Below are positions 17,317 to 25,977 of a stretch of 42,975 nt of DNA, piece by piece. Under the pieces are notes generated by a model. The model was not told where the DNA came from, ran no database searches, and worked only from the letters and a program-made list of their open reading frames with translations. The translations under genes were made by a program, and so were the position numbers. This DNA is from Lachnospiraceae bacterium (lineage in GTDB: Bacteria > Bacillota > Clostridia > Lachnospirales > Lachnospiraceae), in NCBI GenBank assembly GCA_900772845.1, contig CAAGSD010000153.1, forward strand, positions 1 through 42,975. Reading direction: 5' to 3'. Each line of letters opens with the position of its first letter. The first letter of the stretch is position 1.

Positions 17317-18609
17317 TTAATCTTCAAATCTAACTTTAATACTGTTTGCATGTGCGGTCAAGCCTTCGCTTTTTGCAAAAGTCTCGATCTGTGTATGTAC
17401 CTTTTCCAGTGCCTGTCTGGAATAAGAAATGATACTGGTCTTCTTGATGAAGTCATCCACATTTACCGGAGAGAAGAACCGTGCGGTACCGTTGGTAGGC
17501 AGGATGTGGTTCGGACCTGCGAAATAATCTCCCAGTGGCTCCGAAGCATACTCTCCCAGGAAAATAGCACCGGCATTGCGGATACGGGTCATAGTGTCAA
17601 AAGGATTCTTCGTAATGATCTCTAAGTGCTCAGAAGCAATGGCGTTAGCGGCGGAGATGGCATCTTCCATGCTGTCAGCCAACAGAATGTATCCGTAATT
17701 GTCCAGAGACTTCTGAATAATGGGAGCACGTTCCAGCACTTTTACGAAGCCGTCTACTTCCTCGGATACCTTTTCGGCCAGTTCCTTGGAAGTGGTGATC
17801 AGAATAGCACTTGCCAGCTCATCATGCTCGGCCTGGGACAGCAGATCCGCCGCAACGTATCTGGGAGTAGCAGTCTCATCTGCCAGTACCAGGATCTCGC
17901 TGGGGCCTGCAATGGAATCAATGCTGACATAGCCGTAGACTGCTTTTTTGGCAAGGGCTACGAAAATGTTGCCGGGGCCGGTGATCTTGTCTACCTTTGG
18001 TACAGACTCAGTTCCGAAAGCCATGGCTGCGATGGCCTGTGCACCGCCCACTTTATAGATGGTATCCACGCCTGCAATATCAGCGGCTACCAGAGTGCCT
18101 GGATTGACCTTACCGTCTTTTCCGGGAGGGGTGGTCATAATGATCTCATCCACACCGGCTACTTTCGCAGGGATCACATTCATCAGAACGCTGGAAGGGT
18201 AAGCTGCCTTGCCACCTGGCACATAGACACCGGCTCTCTCAATGGCGGTGATCTTCATACCTAAGATCGTACCGTCGGGTCTGGCATCGAACCAGCTGTT
18301 GCGAAGCTGCTTCTGGTGAAAGGCACGGATATTTTCCGCAGACTGTCTGATCACTTCAATCAGATTCTCATCCATCTGCGCATAAGCTTCTGCAATCTCT
18401 TCCTTTGTGACACGAATGTTTTCTGCGGTCAATGTAAACTTATCAAACTGTAATGTATAGTCGAACAAGGCCTTATCGCCCTCGGCTCTGACCTTTTCGA
18501 TGATCTGATTTACAGTGCTCTCATACTGGGAATAATTGTTCGGGCTTCTCTTTAAGAGGTCGTTCAAAATACTCTGCTTTGATTCTTTGTCCAATGCTAC
18601 GATTCTCAT
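17317..18609 (-). CDS. hisD: Histidinol dehydrogenase
   Basis: A 430-residue enzyme that oxidises L-histidinol to L-histidine in two NAD-dependent steps. Conserved elements include ERAGVYVPGGKAAYPSSVLM, the VGGAQAIAAMAFGT loop, the AGPSEILVLAD strand, the catalytic Glu-His pair in ASEHLEI, and the C-terminal GPNHILPTNGTARFFSPV with a zinc histidine. The length is complete. AAAGGAG precedes the ATG. It is the third gene of the his cluster. Confidence 0.97.
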   Translation of the reverse strand: MRIVALDKESKQSILNDLLKRSPNNYSQYESTVNQIIEKVRAEGDKALFDYTLQFDKFTLTAENIRVTKEEIAEAYAQMDENLIEVIRQSAENIRAFHQKQLRNSWFDARPDGTILGMKITAIERAGVYVPGGKAAYPSSVLMNVIPAKVAGVDEIIMTTPPGKDGKVNPGTLVAADIAGVDTIYKVGGAQAIAAMAFGTESVPKVDKITGPGNIFVALAKKAVYGYVSIDSIAGPSEILVLADETATPRYVAADLLSQAEHDELASAILITTSKELAEKVSEEVDGFVKVLERAPIIQKSLDNYGYILLADSMEDAISAANAIASEHLEIITKNPFDTMTRIRNAGAIFLGEYASEPLGDYFAGPNHILPTNGTARFFSPVNVDDFIKKTSIISYSRQALEKVHTQIETFAKSEGLTAHANSIKVRFED

Positions 18610-18681
18610 GACAGTACTCTCCTTTAAATGCTTTTTTGACAGTGCGTATTCCTTTATGTTCTTTATTGTGAAACGTTTCTG

Positions 18682-19338
18682 TCAGGCCTGTGATTTTAAC
18701 TGCTCACGGATGGCTCCTACCAGCTTGCGGATCCGGTCTGCTTCCATCTGCATGCTCACCGGATTGACGATCATGCGGGCGGACAGAGGACACACCTCTT
18801 CTAAGACTTCCAGGCCGTTTTCCTTTAAGGTGGAACCGGTCTCCACGATATCCACGATAACGTCGGACAGTTCTACCAGCGGTCCTAACTCCACAGAACC
18901 GTTTAACTTGATAATGTCCACAGTCTGATGTTTTTTATTGTAAAAATACTCTCTGGCGATATTGGGATATTTGCTGGCTACACGGATCCGTTCATGGTGC
19001 TTCAGCAATTCTCTGGCGGAAGCAGGACCGCACACACACATGCGGCATTTGCCGAACCCCAGATCGAGTACTTCATAGACATTCCGGTTCTCCTCCAGAA
19101 TGGTGTCCTTCCCCACCACGCCGATGTCTGCAGCACCGTACTCTACATAGGTGGGAACGTCGGGACCCTTTGCCAGGAAGAAACGTAATTTGTATTCTTC
19201 GTTGACGAAGATCAGCTTTCTGGTATCTTTATCTTTCATTTCTTCACAGGTAATGCCGATCTGTTCGAACAGCTCCAGTGTCTTTTTGGCAAGTCTGCCC
19301 TTTCCCAGGGCAAACGTAAGATATCTTTCTTCACTCAT
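18682..19338 (-). CDS. hisG: ATP phosphoribosyltransferase, short form
   Basis: This 218-residue catalytic subunit joins ATP and PRPP in the first step of histidine synthesis. The PRPP loop is DIVETGSTLKENGLEV, and YGAADIGVVGKD is typical of the family. The C-terminal ACT-like regulatory domain of the long enzyme is missing, so it needs HisZ, encoded immediately upstream, to be active and feedback-inhibited. Its ATG shares one base with the HisZ stop (TAATG), with AGGAGG at good distance, which indicates coupled translation of the two subunits. Confidence 0.97.
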   Translation of the reverse strand: MSEERYLTFALGKGRLAKKTLELFEQIGITCEEMKDKDTRKLIFVNEEYKLRFFLAKGPDVPTYVEYGAADIGVVGKDTILEENRNVYEVLDLGFGKCRMCVCGPASARELLKHHERIRVASKYPNIAREYFYNKKHQTVDIIKLNGSVELGPLVELSDVIVDIVETGSTLKENGLEVLEEVCPLSARMIVNPVSMQMEADRIRKLVGAIREQLKSQA

Positions 19339-20483
19339 TACTGATCTGCCTCCTCGCTTTCTATTGTTTCCGGAGAAAGCACGGTAGAAATGCCTTCCTT
19401 GCGTAAGCTTGTGGCTTCTGCCAGCTTTGCCAGATAATCGGCTTCATCTCCTGCACGGTAATATAATACCTTGCCGGATGCCGGAAGTGTTATGGCAACT
19501 TTCTGACGGGATAATGCCTCCAACAGATCATCAATGACAATGACAAAACCGATGGCTGCCGCATCCTTACCGAACCTCTTGAGCAAATTATCGTAACGGC
19601 CGCCCTTTACCACCGCATCACCGATGCCGTAGGTATAGGCTTTAAAGACAACGCCGGTATAGTACTGATATTTGCTGAGCATTCCGAGATCGAAGGAAAT
19701 GTATTCCACTACCCCGTACTGCTCTAACCGCTCCTTTAACTTTTCCAGTCTAGCAATGGCCTGCAGAGAACGGTCATTTTTCACCAGTGCCTTGGCATCT
19801 TCCAGAGATTCTATGTTTTCAAACATATCTGCCAGCTTTAATAAAATGCCATGATACGGCTCCGGGATCTGCTTCTGTTCCAGCAGTTCCTGCGCAGCGA
19901 AAAAGTTCTTGCCGGAGATACAGGAACGGAGTTCCTTTTCCGTATCCTCATCCAGGCCTGCTTCCTCACAGAGACCGCGGAAATAATCCACCTCTCCGAT
20001 GGTCACCTGAAATCGGGTCAGTCCCGCACTCTTCAAGGCTTCGATCACCATACTGATGACTTCGGCATCCGCTTCTACGGAAGGATCTCCAATGAGCTCC
20101 GCACCCATCTGGGTCACTTCTTTTAATTTTCCCTGCAGGTTGGAAGTATTGGTAAAGGTATTGCCATTATAGCTGAAGCGCAGAGGCATCTTCTCTTCCA
20201 TAAAATATTTTGCGGCACAGCGGGCGATGGACGGAGTAAAGTCCGGACGCAGCACCAGAGTATTTCCCTCTTTGTCAAAAAACTTATACAACTCCTTGCT
20301 GGGAGTGGTTCCGATCTCTTTGGAGAAGACATCAAAAAACTCGATGGAAGGGGTCTGGATATCTTCGTATCCGAAACAATGGATAGCTTTCTGCAGCTTC
20401 TGCTCCACTGCCAGTTTCTTTGCATATTCCTTGCCGTAAATGTCCCGGACACCCTCCGGCGTATGTAAAAGTCTGTTATTCAT
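19338..20483 (-). CDS. hisZ: ATP phosphoribosyltransferase regulatory subunit
   Basis: A 381-residue catalytic-core paralogue of histidyl-tRNA synthetase (TPEGVRDIYGKEYAKK, LVLRPDFTPSIARCAAKYF, then GGRYDNLLKRFG). It lacks the C-terminal anticodon-binding domain, as expected for HisZ. It assembles with short HisG and mediates histidine feedback. I start at the ATG at 20483, because GAGGG lies 6 bases before it; the ATG two codons earlier abuts that site. It is the first gene of the his cluster. Confidence 0.95.
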   Translation of the reverse strand: MNNRLLHTPEGVRDIYGKEYAKKLAVEQKLQKAIHCFGYEDIQTPSIEFFDVFSKEIGTTPSKELYKFFDKEGNTLVLRPDFTPSIARCAAKYFMEEKMPLRFSYNGNTFTNTSNLQGKLKEVTQMGAELIGDPSVEADAEVISMVIEALKSAGLTRFQVTIGEVDYFRGLCEEAGLDEDTEKELRSCISGKNFFAAQELLEQKQIPEPYHGILLKLADMFENIESLEDAKALVKNDRSLQAIARLEKLKERLEQYGVVEYISFDLGMLSKYQYYTGVVFKAYTYGIGDAVVKGGRYDNLLKRFGKDAAAIGFVIVIDDLLEALSRQKVAITLPASGKVLYYRAGDEADYLAKLAEATSLRKEGISTVLSPETIESEEADQ

Positions 20484-20523
20484 ATGCATCCCTCAATTCA
20501 TATACTTTAGCGTATTAACGTGC

Positions 20524-20541
20524 TACCATATTATCATGGTA
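20524..20541. promoter_or_regulatory. Inverted repeat in the his leader
   Basis: TACCAT and ATGGTA form a 6-bp inverted repeat with a 6-base spacer in the roughly 70-base leader of hisZ. It may be a small stem-loop or a protein site. No T-box or histidine-codon leader peptide was seen in this leader. Confidence 0.3.
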
Positions 20542-20558
20542 ACATGCGAAACTATTTG

Positions 20559-20568
20559 TAGTATACTA
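20559..20568. promoter_or_regulatory. TrpR-like palindrome over the his -10 box
   Basis: TAGTATACTA is a perfect 10-bp palindrome covering the -10 box of the his promoter, with a C before it (CTAGTATACTA). It resembles the CTAG...CTAG operator core of TrpR. A TrpR-family repressor (YerC/HisR) is associated with histidine genes in Firmicutes, so this is a candidate operator. Confidence 0.45.
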
Positions 20569-20588
20569 GGAGACTTCTCTGCTGTCAA
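20560..20588 (-). promoter_or_regulatory. Sigma-A promoter of the his operon
   Basis: On the minus strand TTGACA (20583-20588) and TATACT (20560-20565) are 17 bases apart, one mismatch from consensus in total. It lies directly after the recU stop and would give a leader of about 70 bases before hisZ. Confidence 0.85.
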
Positions 20589-20599
20589 GAAATTCTTGG

Positions 20600-21136
20600 T
20601 CATTCCTCTCTGTCTTCCAAATCCTTTTTCAGAATATCCAGATAAGGAACCAGGATTCCCTGATGTTTCGGGAGAATATACTCCGGATTCAGCTCTTCAA
20701 AACGAAAACTTTTCCGTCCGCCCTCCTGGGCTCTGTCCCAGAAAAAACGAAGCATTTCATAAGGCAGATAATATAATAGATCCTTGTGACTGTAGAAAAT
20801 CAGAAAAAAAGCAATCCCCCGCTGCTTTTCAAACTGGCACATGAATTCCACCTGATGTGGATGAATATTTTGCAGGGAAAAGGTATCTACCGCACATTCC
20901 TTAGCGTCAAAGCATACCGGAATGCCCTGCACCACCCCGATATAGTCAACGGTACTCTTCTGTTCGAAAAAGGCAAGCGTGATCTGGCGGCTCTCCTTAT
21001 CCATTTTGACCGGGGTAATGGGGGTGGGGATCTTCTGGATCAGTGCCAGACCGGCATCTGCATATTTTTCATTGGTACGGTTGACCATGTCTTCTAACGT
21101 AGATCCGCGAAGACCACGGGTATTCCAGGTTGCCAT
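20600..21136 (-). CDS. recU: Holliday junction resolvase RecU
   Basis: A 178-residue resolvase that cuts four-way DNA junctions in recombination repair. The nuclease core is visible as FFEQKSTVDYIGVVQGIPVC followed by FDAKEC, with metal-binding Asp/Glu/Lys residues. N-terminal RGLRGSTLEDMVNRTNEKY matches the family, although the extended N-terminal tail of Bacillus RecU is missing. AAGGAAG precedes the ATG. It lies 18 bp after a pseudouridine synthase gene on the same strand. In Bacillus recU adjoins a penicillin-binding protein gene; that neighbour is not here. Confidence 0.93.
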   Translation of the reverse strand: MATWNTRGLRGSTLEDMVNRTNEKYADAGLALIQKIPTPITPVKMDKESRQITLAFFEQKSTVDYIGVVQGIPVCFDAKECAVDTFSLQNIHPHQVEFMCQFEKQRGIAFFLIFYSHKDLLYYLPYEMLRFFWDRAQEGGRKSFRFEELNPEYILPKHQGILVPYLDILKKDLEDREE

Positions 21137-21154
21137 AGGTAATGTTCTTCCTTT

Positions 21155-22177
21155 CTAACAGGCACTGTCCGGCATCAGATTCAAAGCCTGCAGGATTTCG
21201 GCAAATTGTCTGGGCAGCGGTGCCGTAAACGTCTTGTCGCTGACCTTCGCAAGCGCTCCTTCGGAGGTCTGAGGGAAATGGATCCTGCCTGCATGCAACA
21301 GCTGATGATGCAGAGAAAACGCCGACTGCATTTTATGATTTAATTTACTGTCTCCGTATTTGGTGTCTCCCAGTAACGGATGCCCTGTGCTTGCCAGATG
21401 GGCACGGATCTGATGGGTTTTGCCGGTGACCAGTTCTACGGTCAGTAACGTATATTCTCCCGCCACGGCGTTGGGGGTGTAGATCGTCTGAATATAGGAA
21501 GCATCTTCCATAGCTTCGGGCTTCTCGGAAAAGATCTGTACAGTGTTGGTACGTTCGTCTTTACAGAGATAGCCTTCCAGCGTGCTCTCCTGTAAAATCT
21601 TGCCCTTGCAGACCGTCTGGTAATACTTTTTCACCGTACGTTCCTTGATGATCCGGCTGAGCGCCTGGGAACCGGCCAGTGTTTTTCCACACAGGACGAT
21701 GCCACTGGTATTGCGGTCGAGACGGTTGCAGACCGACGGATGAAAGGTGGCGAGATCCTCTTCCCTGATGGCTCCTGTAGCCAGCAGATGACCGATCAGC
21801 CATTCATTTAAGGAAAGGTCCTCCGGTTTCGCTTTCTGGGTCAGTACGCCCACCGGCTTATTTAACAACAGGATATCTTCATCCTCATAGAGAACGCCGA
21901 TCTCTTTTAAAGAACGATAAGCCTTCCGGTAATCAGAGGTATCCTCGGCGGTTCCGGCACCGGACAGCGTGGCAAACGTTTCTTCGGAGAAAAAACATTT
22001 CACTTCATCGCCCTGGGCCAGAATCTCTTTTCCTTCCGCTTTCTTTCCGTTTAAGGTAATATTTTTCTTACGCAGCATCTTGTATAGAAATCCGGTGCCT
22101 GCGTTCGGCAAAGCTTTTTTTAAGAATTTATCCAGACGCTGACCCGCCTGATTTTTGCCAATGGTAAGTAATTGCAT
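21155..22177 (-). CDS. RluA-family pseudouridine synthase
   Basis: A 340-residue enzyme that converts uridines to pseudouridine in rRNA (RluC/RluD type) or tRNA. An S4 RNA-binding domain occupies residues 1-60 (AGQRLDKFLKKALPNAG). The catalytic motif is VCNRLDRNTSGIVLCGKT with its essential Asp, and LVTGKTHQIRAHLASTGHPL follows. AGGGGG precedes the ATG. The exact target uridines cannot be read from sequence. RluC is suggested by the S4 domain together with the length. Confidence 0.93.
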   Translation of the reverse strand: MQLLTIGKNQAGQRLDKFLKKALPNAGTGFLYKMLRKKNITLNGKKAEGKEILAQGDEVKCFFSEETFATLSGAGTAEDTSDYRKAYRSLKEIGVLYEDEDILLLNKPVGVLTQKAKPEDLSLNEWLIGHLLATGAIREEDLATFHPSVCNRLDRNTSGIVLCGKTLAGSQALSRIIKERTVKKYYQTVCKGKILQESTLEGYLCKDERTNTVQIFSEKPEAMEDASYIQTIYTPNAVAGEYTLLTVELVTGKTHQIRAHLASTGHPLLGDTKYGDSKLNHKMQSAFSLHHQLLHAGRIHFPQTSEGALAKVSDKTFTAPLPRQFAEILQALNLMPDSAC

Positions 22178-22207
22178 AAAAGATCCCCCTGCTTTTTTTA
22201 AAAATTG

Positions 22208-22792
22208 TTACAGAGATACGCTCTTAAGGGTCTGACAGATCCCGGCTGACAGTTCCGGCTGTGCGGGAAGTTCTTTTAACTGTTCGCATCTTTTCAGATA
22301 CTTGTCCAGATCGTTAAATATTTTTACAGAGACTTCTCTGTAATTGTCTTTTTTCAGAATATCCTGAATGTGCTTATAAAAAGCCTGTTCCGCAAACTTC
22401 GGATCTGTGGTATAGCCACAGACGGTATTGCCGCAGACCGTCAGATGATGGATGACATAATTTTTCTCATAGGAAGTAAAGACCATATCGTAAAGACCGG
22501 TAAGACCGCCTATATGCGCTGCAATCTGAGCCGCATCCTTTTCATCACAGCCTTTATAGCGTAAGAACATGAACATTTCCACCAGACTTTTGCAGGCCGG
22601 AAGGCATCCCAGCACTGCTACGATCGTCAACAGATTCTCACGGCTTCCGGTGCTGACCCATCCTGCAATAAACAAAGACAGAGAGATGGCAAAATAAAGC
22701 GCCGTTCTTAAGATCTCATAATTTTTCTGTGTGCGAAGATACCCGCGGGTTCCCTTATAGGCATCTGTGGTAAACATTCTTTTGAATTGCAT
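22208..22792 (-). CDS. Hypothetical membrane-associated protein
   Basis: A 194-residue protein with two hydrophobic segments near residues 27-70 (LRTALYFAISLSLFIAGWVS; LLTIVAVLGCLPACKSLVEM) and a soluble C-terminal part with GNTVCGYTTDPKFAEQAF, then LDKYLKRCEQLKEL. AAGGAG lies 9 bases before the ATG. It lies between two pseudouridine synthase genes on the same strand, 27-30 bp from each, so they are probably cotranscribed. I do not recognise a characterised family. Confidence 0.8.
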   Translation of the reverse strand: MQFKRMFTTDAYKGTRGYLRTQKNYEILRTALYFAISLSLFIAGWVSTGSRENLLTIVAVLGCLPACKSLVEMFMFLRYKGCDEKDAAQIAAHIGGLTGLYDMVFTSYEKNYVIHHLTVCGNTVCGYTTDPKFAEQAFYKHIQDILKKDNYREVSVKIFNDLDKYLKRCEQLKELPAQPELSAGICQTLKSVSL

Positions 22793-22818
22793 GAAAAATA
22801 ACTCCTTTTATTGTATTT

Positions 22819-23541
22819 TTACTGATTTTCTTTTTGCTTTTGCTGCAAAGCAGATAATGCGGCGACTTCCTCTTCCGTCAGGGCACGGTAGGCGCCTCTT
22901 TTAAGGGACGGATCCAGAGACAGAGGGCCGAAGCTTATCCTCTCCAATGTAAGTACCTGATTATCGACCGCCTGCAGCATCCGTTTAACCTGATGAAATC
23001 GGCCTTCGTGAATCGTTAATAGCAGATCACCGTTTTCGGTAAGTTCTGCCTTTGCCGGTGCCGTCGGTTTTTCGTCGCCGATGTCAAGCCCCAGTTCCAG
23101 ACGATGGATATCTTCCATGGAAAGTGGCTTACCCGGTGTCACCAGATAAGTCTTATCCACATGTTTTCTGGGGGATAACAGGTCATGGCTCAGTGCACCG
23201 TCATTGGTTAAGAGCAGCAAGCCGGTAGTATCTTTGTCCAGACGGCCTACCGGAAACAGATCTTTTTGCTCCGGTACAGTCAGGAGGCTCACAACGGTGG
23301 GGGCGGTATTGTCATTGGTGGCAGAGACCACGCCCTCCGGCTTATTTAACATATAGTAGCTATATTTCCGGTACCGGATGGGCTGTCCCTGACAGATCAC
23401 CGTATCGCTCAGCTCATCTACCTTCGTCTCCGGCTTCCTGACAGCCTGTCCGTTTACGGTCACCTGTCCTTTTTTGATGAATTCTTTCACCTGGCTGCGG
23501 GTACCGATATTCTGATCACATAAAAATTTATCCAGACGCAT
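22819..23541 (-). CDS. RsuA-family pseudouridine synthase
   Basis: A 240-residue enzyme that makes pseudouridine in 16S or 23S rRNA (RsuA/RluB/RluE/RluF group). An N-terminal S4 domain (MRLDKFLCDQNIGTRSQVKE) is followed by YYMLNKPEGVVSATND, the catalytic VGRLDKDTTGLLLLTNDG, and HEGRFHQVKRML. AGGAAAG precedes the ATG. The compact length suggests the small-subunit RsuA type, but the target is not certain. Confidence 0.93.
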   Translation of the reverse strand: MRLDKFLCDQNIGTRSQVKEFIKKGQVTVNGQAVRKPETKVDELSDTVICQGQPIRYRKYSYYMLNKPEGVVSATNDNTAPTVVSLLTVPEQKDLFPVGRLDKDTTGLLLLTNDGALSHDLLSPRKHVDKTYLVTPGKPLSMEDIHRLELGLDIGDEKPTAPAKAELTENGDLLLTIHEGRFHQVKRMLQAVDNQVLTLERISFGPLSLDPSLKRGAYRALTEEEVAALSALQQKQKENQ

Positions 23542-23609
23542 TGTTCTTTCCTATGACTTAAATTTTATTCTGAAGCATATAGTATACAAACTCTTTGAGG
23601 ATGCAACTC

Positions 23610-24524
23610 ATGAAAAAAGCCGCTGCGATCCTTTTCTTTCTCATAATGACAATCTGCATCCTGACCCATTCTGAATTAAGCCTCGTCTATGCAGCATTGG
23701 GGCTTCAATTATGGTATGAACGGATGGTGCCGGTACTTCTCCCTTTTATGATTTTATCAGGCACCCTGATCCGGATGGGACTGGTTCCCCTGCTGATTCG
23801 TCCGGTGAAACCTCTTTTTGCAAAGCTGTTTTGTCTGTCCGGGCAGGCGGTGTATGTCATCCTGATGGGATTTCTGTGTGGCTTTCCCATGGGTGCCAGA
23901 ACGATAGCCGATTTCCGGGACAGACAGGAACTCTCTGTATGGGAAGGACAATATCTGCTTGCCTTTTGTAATAATCTGGGACCGGTGTATTTCATAAGCT
24001 TTGTCCTGCCGTTGCTGCATAGAAAACTGATCCTGCCATACCTGGCAGGTATGTACGGCATCCCGCTTGCCTACGGGCTGCTCTTACGTCATACAGTGTT
24101 CCGAAACCGGATTCCCCATTCCAGCAGGGATTCTGAGGAAAGGGCTTCCGCTATGGCATTGCCGGATGCTCTGGATGAGGCCGTGAGCGCTTCCGGCAGA
24201 AATATCTTACAGCTGGGCGGATATATGATCTTCTTCAATCTTCTGGGTCTTCTGCCCAGGCTTTTTCTACACCACAGTTACAGATATGCGCCGCTGTTAG
24301 AGATCAGCGGTGGACTGAAACTTCTGGGAGAACGCTGTCCGCTGTATACGTTGCTGCTATTGCCCATGGGCGGCCTTAGCTGTATTGCCCAAACCGGCAG
24401 TTGTATCCGGAATACCGGCTTGTCATTAAGAAAATATATTGTCGACAAGTTCATTCTGACACTTCTTACTGGAAGTTATTATCTGGGATGGTTCCTGCTG
24501 GCACCGGAGACATTTCTGCTGTGA
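23610..24524 (+). CDS. YlbJ-like sporulation integral membrane protein
   Basis: A 304-residue polytopic protein. Diagnostic signatures of the YlbJ / nucleoside-recognition Gate family are present: LWYERMVPVLLPFMILSG, GFLCGFPMGARTIADF, and FCNNLGPVYF. In Bacillus YlbJ is needed for spore coat and cortex function under sporulation control; the role here is by analogy. I place the start at the ATG at 23610, because GAGG lies 9 bases upstream; earlier TTG/ATG candidates overlap that site. It is one of few plus-strand genes, and its last 46 bases overlap the 3' end of the amidase gene. Confidence 0.82.
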   Translation: MKKAAAILFFLIMTICILTHSELSLVYAALGLQLWYERMVPVLLPFMILSGTLIRMGLVPLLIRPVKPLFAKLFCLSGQAVYVILMGFLCGFPMGARTIADFRDRQELSVWEGQYLLAFCNNLGPVYFISFVLPLLHRKLILPYLAGMYGIPLAYGLLLRHTVFRNRIPHSSRDSEERASAMALPDALDEAVSASGRNILQLGGYMIFFNLLGLLPRLFLHHSYRYAPLLEISGGLKLLGERCPLYTLLLLPMGGLSCIAQTGSCIRNTGLSLRKYIVDKFILTLLTGSYYLGWFLLAPETFLL

Positions 24525-25918
24525 TTTTTGCGCCGGCGTTTCCGGTGTCTGCTCTGCTGCATCTGATACAGTAGAAAGACAATTAAAAACAATACGACTA
24601 AAATCACGCAGATTCCAAGGAAAACGCCGAAATTAATATCACCTTTCTCCACAGAAGCATCCGGAAGATTACCGGCGGCATCGGCCATGGTAATGACAGA
24701 ACTGCCAGGCTTTGCAGTATCATTTGCGGCGGATGCGGAAGCACTTGCCGCCGCTTCAGCTTCCAGGCTTGCTCTCATGGCCTCTTCCTCCGCAAGCTTT
24801 TCCTGATCCACAAAAGCCTGTGTGAAAGTAACGGGTTCACTTTCCGTAAAAAGATCCGCCTGATTATAAGTGCGGACTGTAATGACCGGCTGTTCTCCTT
24901 TTGTAAAAGTAACTGAAAACGTAAAGGTGTCAGGATACGTACCGGCCATGATATCCAGATCCGGCCAGGGAATCAGCTCAGAATAGGTTTTGCCGCCATC
25001 CGTACTGTAGTCATAATACATCATGGGAGAATCATAATCGGTTGCTGTCACTTCCAGTGTTACTTCTCCGGTATCGTAATCGGCATTTTTTAAGGATAAC
25101 AGGCAGATATCCGGTTCTGTCTTGTCTCTTACCGTAGCCGGAAGAACAGACTGTAACGAGACATCCGGAAGGTTATTGGCTTCCCCACTGTAATCTACGC
25201 CAAGAACGGTACTGGACAAGCCAAAATATTTTGCAACAGATAACGCATCTGCTCTGCCGAAGGCTTTCCAGTCATCTTCTGTCTGACAATAGGGGATATC
25301 CCGGCTTTCGTCTACATGACAATGTTCGATGATCGTAGAGGGAATGGATCTTGAGGTACATTCTCTGATGATACCGTAGTAGTCATCTCCGTCATCCTTG
25401 AGCTTTGTCTTGACTCCCCGCAGAAACAGGCCAAGATCCTTCATCTGCTGCATTTGTTCCCAACCAAACTGATAACCGTAAGCATTGTAAGGCTGTACCG
25501 AGGAAATCCATGTTTCGGTACCAAAAAGCTTATGGTCAGCGGAAGCGTTATAATGAATGCTGAACAGGAAATCCGCATTCAGGTCTGCCGCATATTGTGC
25601 CCGGTCCGCCAGCGACAGGGAGACATCCTCCGTATGGGTCAGGTAGACATCCACATTGTCATACTTCCGTAATTCTTCATACATAGCCATGGCGGTTACC
25701 ATGGTCATCTTCTTCTCTTTAGCCGGACCTTCTAACGTTCCCTCATTGTCACCACCATGTCCCGGATCAATGACGATGGTAATACGCTCTCCGGTTTCCT
25801 GCGCTCTGGGAGCTGCTTTCGCTTCCAGAGGATGCTCAAAAAAACAGACTGTCGCAAGACTGACCGCACAGATCATTGTCCTGACTAACAGTCCTTTTTG
25901 CATTTTCCTTACTTTCAT
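24479..25918 (-). CDS. Membrane-anchored N-acetylmuramoyl-L-alanine amidase
   Basis: A 479-residue zinc amidase of the Amidase_3 family, which cleaves the bond between MurNAc and the stem peptide. A signal/anchor segment (LLVRTMICAVSLATVCFF) precedes the catalytic domain. The zinc ligands appear as His54 in DPGHGG, Glu68 and His122 in SIHYNAS, and the catalytic Glu198 in IIEHCHVD. A beta-sandwich region and an Ala/Ser/Glu-rich linker follow, then a C-terminal helix (FGVFLGICVILVVLFLIVF) and an Arg/Lys-rich cytosolic tail, so it appears held at the membrane. The start at 25918 has AAGGA upstream. It lies just after a terminator and so may have its own promoter, which I cannot identify. Confidence 0.9.
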   Translation of the reverse strand: MKVRKMQKGLLVRTMICAVSLATVCFFEHPLEAKAAPRAQETGERITIVIDPGHGGDNEGTLEGPAKEKKMTMVTAMAMYEELRKYDNVDVYLTHTEDVSLSLADRAQYAADLNADFLFSIHYNASADHKLFGTETWISSVQPYNAYGYQFGWEQMQQMKDLGLFLRGVKTKLKDDGDDYYGIIRECTSRSIPSTIIEHCHVDESRDIPYCQTEDDWKAFGRADALSVAKYFGLSSTVLGVDYSGEANNLPDVSLQSVLPATVRDKTEPDICLLSLKNADYDTGEVTLEVTATDYDSPMMYYDYSTDGGKTYSELIPWPDLDIMAGTYPDTFTFSVTFTKGEQPVITVRTYNQADLFTESEPVTFTQAFVDQEKLAEEEAMRASLEAEAAASASASAANDTAKPGSSVITMADAAGNLPDASVEKGDINFGVFLGICVILVVLFLIVFLLYQMQQSRHRKRRRKNHSRNVSGASRNHPR

Positions 25919-25940
25919 GTTGTCGAATTCCTTCATTTTT

Positions 25941-25975
25941 AAAAAACCAGCTTTCAGCAGAAAACTGGTTTTTGT
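25941..25975 (-). terminator. Terminator after the coiled-coil gene
   Basis: On the minus strand AACCAG...CTGGTT pairs around TTTTCTGCTGAAAG and is followed by TTTTTT. It ends the parE-to-coiled-coil transcription unit just after the stop at 25978. Confidence 0.85.
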
Positions 25976-25977
25976 TG

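Noticed and set aside
20490..20560. T-box or leader-peptide attenuator before hisZ
   Set aside because: The leader is about 70 bases, has no T-box sequence, and shows no run of His codons.
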